Below the pieces are notes generated by a model, which saw only the letters and a list, made by a program, of their open reading frames with translations, was not told the DNA's origin and ran no database searches. Positions 59,882-64,000 of a stretch of DNA of 64,000 nucleotides are shown here, one piece after another. Positions within the stretch are counted from its first letter, which is position 1, and every line of letters starts with the position of its first letter. Source of the DNA: Saccharomycopsis malanga (Eukaryota; Ascomycota; Saccharomycetes; Ascoideales; Saccharomycopsidaceae); NCBI GenBank assembly GCA_004014935.1, contig CP025322.1, forward strand, positions 434,001 through 498,000, given 5' to 3'. The translations under genes and the position numbers were made by a program.

Positions 59882-61417
59882 ATGGCATTCCAAGCCTCAT
59901 TTTACAATGTTGTCTTGGTGTTGGCTCTATATTTGACGGTGAATGTTTGGGCGTATCCACTTCCCTCAAATACTAGTGGTGTCTTTGGATTTTACAACAG
60001 CACGTTGCCTAACAGATTTTCCAATCATACCAGACCAAGAAGACCAGTAAGAAACTACACTGCAAAAAGAATAGCTGGTTTTAATTCAAAAAATAGCAGT
60101 TATGCCTTCAATACCACTAGTCTTTATGGAAATCATCTGACTCATGTTTTAAGCAAAAGATCTTTTGACGAAAAACCACTAAACGCAAGCTCACATCCAT
60201 ACAACTCTTCGATAACATTCCTCAATGATGACAACAATAACGTAGTTGAATATTATTTTCCGGGAATGATAGCCATCAACACTAAGGAGGAGGGCAAGAA
60301 TATTCTTAATCAATACTGGGACAGACTCTGGGACGACAATACAAACCAATTCTTTAGTAGTTCAGATTGTGGTGAGGAGCGTAAGACTGGTGATGTTTGG
60401 TCTGCAGCTGTAGCCATACAGTCTTTTGTTGATGCAGAGAAGACATTCCCTGGTGAGTTTAGAGAGAGACTTTCAAAAGTGAATGATTTCTTGGAAACAT
60501 ATTACAATGCTGACAGAGGTGCCTATTCTGCTTCTCAAAATAAAGACGAGGATCTTTACTACGACGATAACGCCCAAATAGCTTCTGCTTTGATTACAGC
60601 CTATGAAGCTACTAGTGAGCCATGGTACTTAGAGCGTGGTGAAACAGTTACCAAATTTCTTCTTACTGGTTGGAATAATGCGTCTGGGGGAGTTACATGG
60701 CATCTCAACGAGCCTTATGTTGCCTCAATCTCTACCACAGAGGCTGCTTTGGCTGCTTTGAGACTTTACAGAAACAATCATAATATCACTTATTTAAAGT
60801 TTGCCGAAAACTGCATGACCTGGCTAAGGGCAAACCTTTGGAACAGCTCAACCAATTTACTTCATGATGGTGTCAACGGCACCGACATAAACTTTTCACA
60901 CTTTAGTTACCATATTGGTACTGCGTTATCTGCCTGTGTATCTTTATATAAAGAAACTAAGAAAGAAACGTGGGCCTTGACAGCCCATCAGTTGGCTTCG
61001 GCAGGTACCAACCGTGGCTTATGGATTTACAACAGAGATTATCAAAACAAATTTCGTTGGTGGAGAGACGAATTAGATTTCAACCAGTTGCTTTTTGAGG
61101 GACTCGTAGACTATTACCACTCTGAAATGAACCAAAGTGCTTCAATCTTTGATGAAATCTCCAGAGAAGCTCGTTATACTTACGACTTCGCAAGAGGAGA
61201 AGATGAGCTCTATTTTGGCTACGTTGACCCAACGGGAAACTCAGAGGAAATATATGACAAGTGGCTAGACGCTACAAACACAAATCAAACCTTGAACTTG
61301 ACAGAGTCCCAGTATTGTGGCAATGATGTTTATAGCTTTCCAAAAAGAACATTATTAACTCAAGCATCTGCCGCCAGAATTTTTCTTCTCGCTTCTCAGG
61401 TCAAGGAGGTGATATAA
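59882..61417 (+). CDS. Secreted GH76 alpha-1,6-mannanase-like enzyme
   Basis: A 511-residue protein with a signal peptide (about 1-24, ending VWAYP). A 90-residue Ser/Asn-rich pro-region with a KR site (LSKRSF near 93) suggests Kex2-type processing. The GH76 domain (about 120-470) shows TGDVWSAAVAIQSFVDAEK, the catalytic double aspartate in LYYDDNAQIASALITAYEAT, and WYLERGE. Such enzymes cleave alpha-1,6-mannan; in yeast the Dfg5/Dcw1 branch acts on GPI-protein glycans at the wall. There is no GPI-type C-terminus here, so it is probably released. About a dozen N-x-S/T sites fit secretion. Confidence 0.88.
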   Translation: MAFQASFYNVVLVLALYLTVNVWAYPLPSNTSGVFGFYNSTLPNRFSNHTRPRRPVRNYTAKRIAGFNSKNSSYAFNTTSLYGNHLTHVLSKRSFDEKPLNASSHPYNSSITFLNDDNNNVVEYYFPGMIAINTKEEGKNILNQYWDRLWDDNTNQFFSSSDCGEERKTGDVWSAAVAIQSFVDAEKTFPGEFRERLSKVNDFLETYYNADRGAYSASQNKDEDLYYDDNAQIASALITAYEATSEPWYLERGETVTKFLLTGWNNASGGVTWHLNEPYVASISTTEAALAALRLYRNNHNITYLKFAENCMTWLRANLWNSSTNLLHDGVNGTDINFSHFSYHIGTALSACVSLYKETKKETWALTAHQLASAGTNRGLWIYNRDYQNKFRWWRDELDFNQLLFEGLVDYYHSEMNQSASIFDEISREARYTYDFARGEDELYFGYVDPTGNSEEIYDKWLDATNTNQTLNLTESQYCGNDVYSFPKRTLLTQASAARIFLLASQVKEVI

Positions 61418-62147
61418 GTCATCAGATATTTTCTTTCCTATACCATTTGATATTTAATTCTTCACTATTCATTTTGAGGGTTGATAGATTTGTTCAGTTT
61501 TTTTTTGTTTTCAAAATTCAGTTCTGCCAATTATAAATAACGCAAGGATATCTTATATTTTTTAGCAAAAAGTTAAGTTTCAGCATTTTACTGGAACACT
61601 TTACTTTTCATACATTGGTTTATTGATTAAACCCTTTCAGTTCCAAATCCTTTATAATAATATTTAGTTACAATAAAAATTTTTGCTTCATTTTCGAAGG
61701 GTTGACGCTGGGCAAGATAGTTCAGTGGTAAATAGTCTCGAAAAAGAGAAAAAAGACCTAACATTCGAACCATACTACGATTACTCACAGTCTTTTATGA
61801 TGCTGAACGTGGTTTCCACAGGCAAGTGCAACTGTCTGAAATACGACCTAGACAAAAGTCTAGTGCTAACCCATCGGGTGTTCAGAAAAGCCAGCGAGAA
61901 GTTTACAATGACTGGGACACTTGGGTTTTTTCCCACTGGGTTTTACCAAGTCCCATCAGATATAGTGCGTACATACGGAACTGATATGTACTGGGCTTGA
62001 AATATAAGATTATTATTAATAAAAAGTAAAAATGTATTTAATTAGAATGTTATAGAAAATGCAGTCAATGCATGCTAATTTATGGCAAACTACCAAAGGT
62101 TGAAGAAATGAAATAAAAGAAATGAAAATAGAAGCAACATGAGACTT
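61418..62147. other. Intergenic with repeat copy A
   Basis: 730 bp between convergent genes. Repeat copy A fills 61711-62017. An 8-bp AATAAAAA occurs on both sides (61672-61679 and 62018-62025), a possible but low-complexity target duplication. Confidence 0.6.
61711..62017 (+). repeat. SINE-like dispersed repeat, copy A (longest, with tRNA-like head)
   Basis: The head GGCAAGATAGTTCAGTGGTA closely follows the start of yeast tRNA-Gly (GCGCAAG-TGGTTTAGTGGTA). An A box is at 61718-61728 and a T-loop/B-box-like CATTCGAACC ends at 61771. The distance from T8 to the T54 equivalent is 46 nt, as in a tRNA. The tRNA stems are decayed. The body (about 61790-62005) is shared with the other copies and ends GGGCTTGAAATATAAG plus ATT units. 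A 105-codon open frame runs through it but matches no family; I take it as incidental. Confidence 0.85.
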
Positions 62148-63362
62148 TTACTCGACAATCTTAATGTCTGATTCATCAGTGTATTTGACTTGGGCAATTC
62201 CAATCTTGTTGTCGTCGAGATCATAATGAACGTAAGCAGATCTCAAGAAAGCATCACCAAGAATGTAATATTCTGCATCGGTTGGCATAACACCAATCAA
62301 ACATTGGTTCAAGAATGGCTTGTCTTTCTTACCGTTAATGTGGTACAACAAGTCTTTGAATGGAACCTTGACGGTCTTGCCCTTGAATTCGAATTCAAAG
62401 TCCTCACCTTCCTTATCACAGTTGGCGAAATAAGCGTTGACAAACGGAACCTTGTGGCCGTATTTCTTGCCGAAAGCCTCAGCAATGGCTTTTGGAGCGT
62501 AGATCAAGGTAGTACCGGAATCCAACAAAGCTGGGTAGCTGGCAGTAGTCAACTTTTCACCAGATTGAGAAATGCTGTCCAAGTTAACGAAAAAGGCAAC
62601 TGGTTTGTCAGTTTTAGATCCAGAGTCGTCAATGTTGACAATGTCCAAGCTTTGCAAGTCACCTTCGTATTTTGCGTGGTCAATAGCACCAAACAAAATA
62701 GAGCCGGCATCAGCATCTCTGGAGTTCAAATATAAAGAGTAAGTATTTTTGCTGATGTAACCTTGTTTTTTCAATTCAACTGGGAAGTTTGGATAAGTAT
62801 TACTACTGTTTCTGGCAGCTGGAGCTTCGTTTCCTGTATAACCAACACCCAAGATGGCTTGCTTGGCTGTTTGATTGGTAGCGTAACCAAATCTGAAGTC
62901 CTTAAGAGTAGCACCTCCGAGAGTGACGCTTTCTTCAGCCCAGACACCTTTAGCGATAGAGCCATCACCATAACCAATAGCAAAACCGTCAGCGACCTGT
63001 TTATAAGTAGAAGAGTGGTCGGCGTTGTAAGTACCACTGTTGGAGGTGGTATTTGCGGCTGGAACCCACAAGTCAGAAGAACCAGTGTCAATATCAATCT
63101 TAAGGCTTTGAGCTGGAGTACCGATTTTAATGTCTGCCAAATACAATGCGTATTCGTTTTCCAATTCAACGTTGATGCCTGGGTTTACAGACTTTCTGAC
63201 ACCAAAGCCATGAGCAGCAACAGATTTGGAAGACAATCTCTTGACATTGAAATCAATCTTCAAAGGGTGGTGTTTGCTGTGCTTGTTCTCTACAGGAGCA
63301 GCAGAAGTGAGTGTAGACAATGAAGCAAGAACAGAAAGAAGTATAGAAGTAGAGAATTGCAT
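62148..63362 (-). CDS. Secreted pepsin-family aspartyl protease (candidapepsin/yapsin type)
   Basis: A 404-residue A1-family protease. The ATG at 63362 (MQFSTSILLSVLASLSTLTS) is chosen over an upstream GTG because it directly opens the signal peptide. The propeptide ends at a KR site (DFNVKR, about 42). The two catalytic motifs are D92-T-G-S-S (IDTGSSDLWVP) and D281-S-G-T-T (LLDSGTTLIYAP). The flap tyrosine sits in GFAIGYGDGS. The protein ends without a GPI signal, so it is likely secreted or soluble in the vacuole. Length and motifs suit a candidapepsin or Bar1-like protease; the exact subgroup is unresolved. Confidence 0.92.
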   Translation of the reverse strand: MQFSTSILLSVLASLSTLTSAAPVENKHSKHHPLKIDFNVKRLSSKSVAAHGFGVRKSVNPGINVELENEYALYLADIKIGTPAQSLKIDIDTGSSDLWVPAANTTSNSGTYNADHSSTYKQVADGFAIGYGDGSIAKGVWAEESVTLGGATLKDFRFGYATNQTAKQAILGVGYTGNEAPAARNSSNTYPNFPVELKKQGYISKNTYSLYLNSRDADAGSILFGAIDHAKYEGDLQSLDIVNIDDSGSKTDKPVAFFVNLDSISQSGEKLTTASYPALLDSGTTLIYAPKAIAEAFGKKYGHKVPFVNAYFANCDKEGEDFEFEFKGKTVKVPFKDLLYHINGKKDKPFLNQCLIGVMPTDAEYYILGDAFLRSAYVHYDLDDNKIGIAQVKYTDESDIKIVE

Positions 63363-64000
63363 CTTGATAAATGTATTGAAGAGCACAGACAAACTTAAGG
63401 TAAATTCAAGGATGCTTGACACGTCCGAAATGATTTAGGATGAAAAATACCAAGATTTCTGTAGCCTCTGGTCTGGGCAAGCTTGGTATTTTATAATACA
63501 TCTTGACTATTTCATCCACTAACGTTGCTAGTCAATACTACTAATTGAACATACAAGAAGCGGCTTCTAGGATTAACCAAATCTGTCGATTGTTTAGTTG
63601 TGTGGTGGCACCAGCGCCGTGATGGCACTTGGACAAAGTGTGTAATTGAGATATTGGTGGTGGGCCCGCATGTTGGGGATTTTCGAGGGTGCAAGGCACC
63701 AAAAAAAGTGCTTATGCACGGACTATACACGTTAGCGTAGCTACTTGTTAAAGGTATCTATATTAATACAACCTCAAAAGAAAATCATAAGGGCCGACGA
63801 AAAATTATTTTTTATGGTATTGTAGATTGGCATTGTAGATTGGGCTGATAAAGGAGGGAGCAGAGGCAATTCATGAATTTCAACACAGGGTTCTCTATTG
63901 TTTCAATAATAGGCGTCCACTTCCCTTACAGTATGTGAGCGGCTTACTTTTATAGGATTGGAAAACCATACTATATATCATATGATAATGAAAGCATTCA
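63363..64000. other. Promoter region of the aspartyl protease
   Basis: Two GATAA elements (near 63847 and 63992) fit nitrogen control of a protease, but two sites are weak evidence. The frame at 63512-63730 is probably chance. Confidence 0.45.
63819..63843 (+). repeat. Tandem 13-bp repeat upstream of the protease
   Basis: ATTGTAGATTGG occurs at 63819-63830 and 63832-63843. It may be a duplicated regulatory site or simple slippage. Confidence 0.85.

Noticed and set aside
61711-61784. A working tRNA-Gly gene
   Set aside because: A and B boxes are recognisable but the D, anticodon, T and acceptor stems do not pair, so it cannot be a functional tRNA.
61683-62000. 105-codon frame through repeat copy A, with a similar 60-codon frame in copy B
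   Set aside because: The two copies are about 95% identical DNA, so a shared frame is expected. There is no family likeness, and copies C and D do not keep it. It is best explained as incidental to the repeat.

Overview
The window is nuclear DNA from a budding yeast (Saccharomycotina). Genes are compact and mostly intronless, and intergenic DNA is AT-rich. The three introns found start with GTATGT and have a TACTAAC-type branch site only 9-10 nt before the 3' splice site. Protein families are ordinary yeast ones: VPS36, HYM1, BAT, FAU1, SET5, CUE3, HTM1, SKN7, YPI1, TKL1. A TSC1/hamartin gene, absent from Saccharomyces cerevisiae, argues for a lineage outside the Saccharomyces group. The BAT, SET5, SKN7, HTM1 and YHR202W-like genes sit close together, as their counterparts do on S. 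cerevisiae chromosome VIII, and FAU1 lies beside FMP10 as in S. cerevisiae; orientation and order are partly shuffled. I could not tell whether CTG is read as Leu or Ser. No tRNA, rRNA, centromere or CRISPR was recognised.

Layout. 1-6 kb: the 5' part of a TRM732/THADA-like gene, a small GPI-anchored protein, VPS36 (ESCRT-II) and HYM1 (Mo25). 7-20 kb: BAT with a mitochondrial leader and an internal second start, spliced FAU1, FMP10-like, SET5, CUE3 and TSC1. 20-33 kb: a YHR202W-like metallophosphoesterase, an orphan gene, a broken small gene, HTM1, SKN7 and a PST2-like flavodoxin. 34-45 kb: spliced OPA3, YPI1, a stress-promoter micro-gene, a long degenerate glutathione-peroxidase-like protein and spliced TKL1. 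47-58 kb: an accessory-looking plus-strand run with a second long GPX-like protein (this one keeps its catalytic residues) and four unrecognised, largely disordered proteins. 59-63 kb: two secreted hydrolases, a GH76 mannanase-like enzyme and a pepsin-family aspartyl protease.

The least expected feature is a short dispersed repeat with at least six copies (about 20.0, 34.2, 34.5, 47.2, 58.4 and 61.9 kb). Copies end in a variable (ATT)n tail and share an RNA-foldable body. The longest copy begins with a tRNA-Gly-like A box and B box at tRNA spacing. This looks like a SINE or other non-LTR retrotransposon tail, which would be unusual in budding yeast. Other points of interest are the paired GPX-like proteins with long disordered N-termini, one lacking the peroxidatic cysteine; a tyrosine-repeat orphan; TGAGTCA sites placed just inside two introns; and a small gene split by a one-base shift in an A run.
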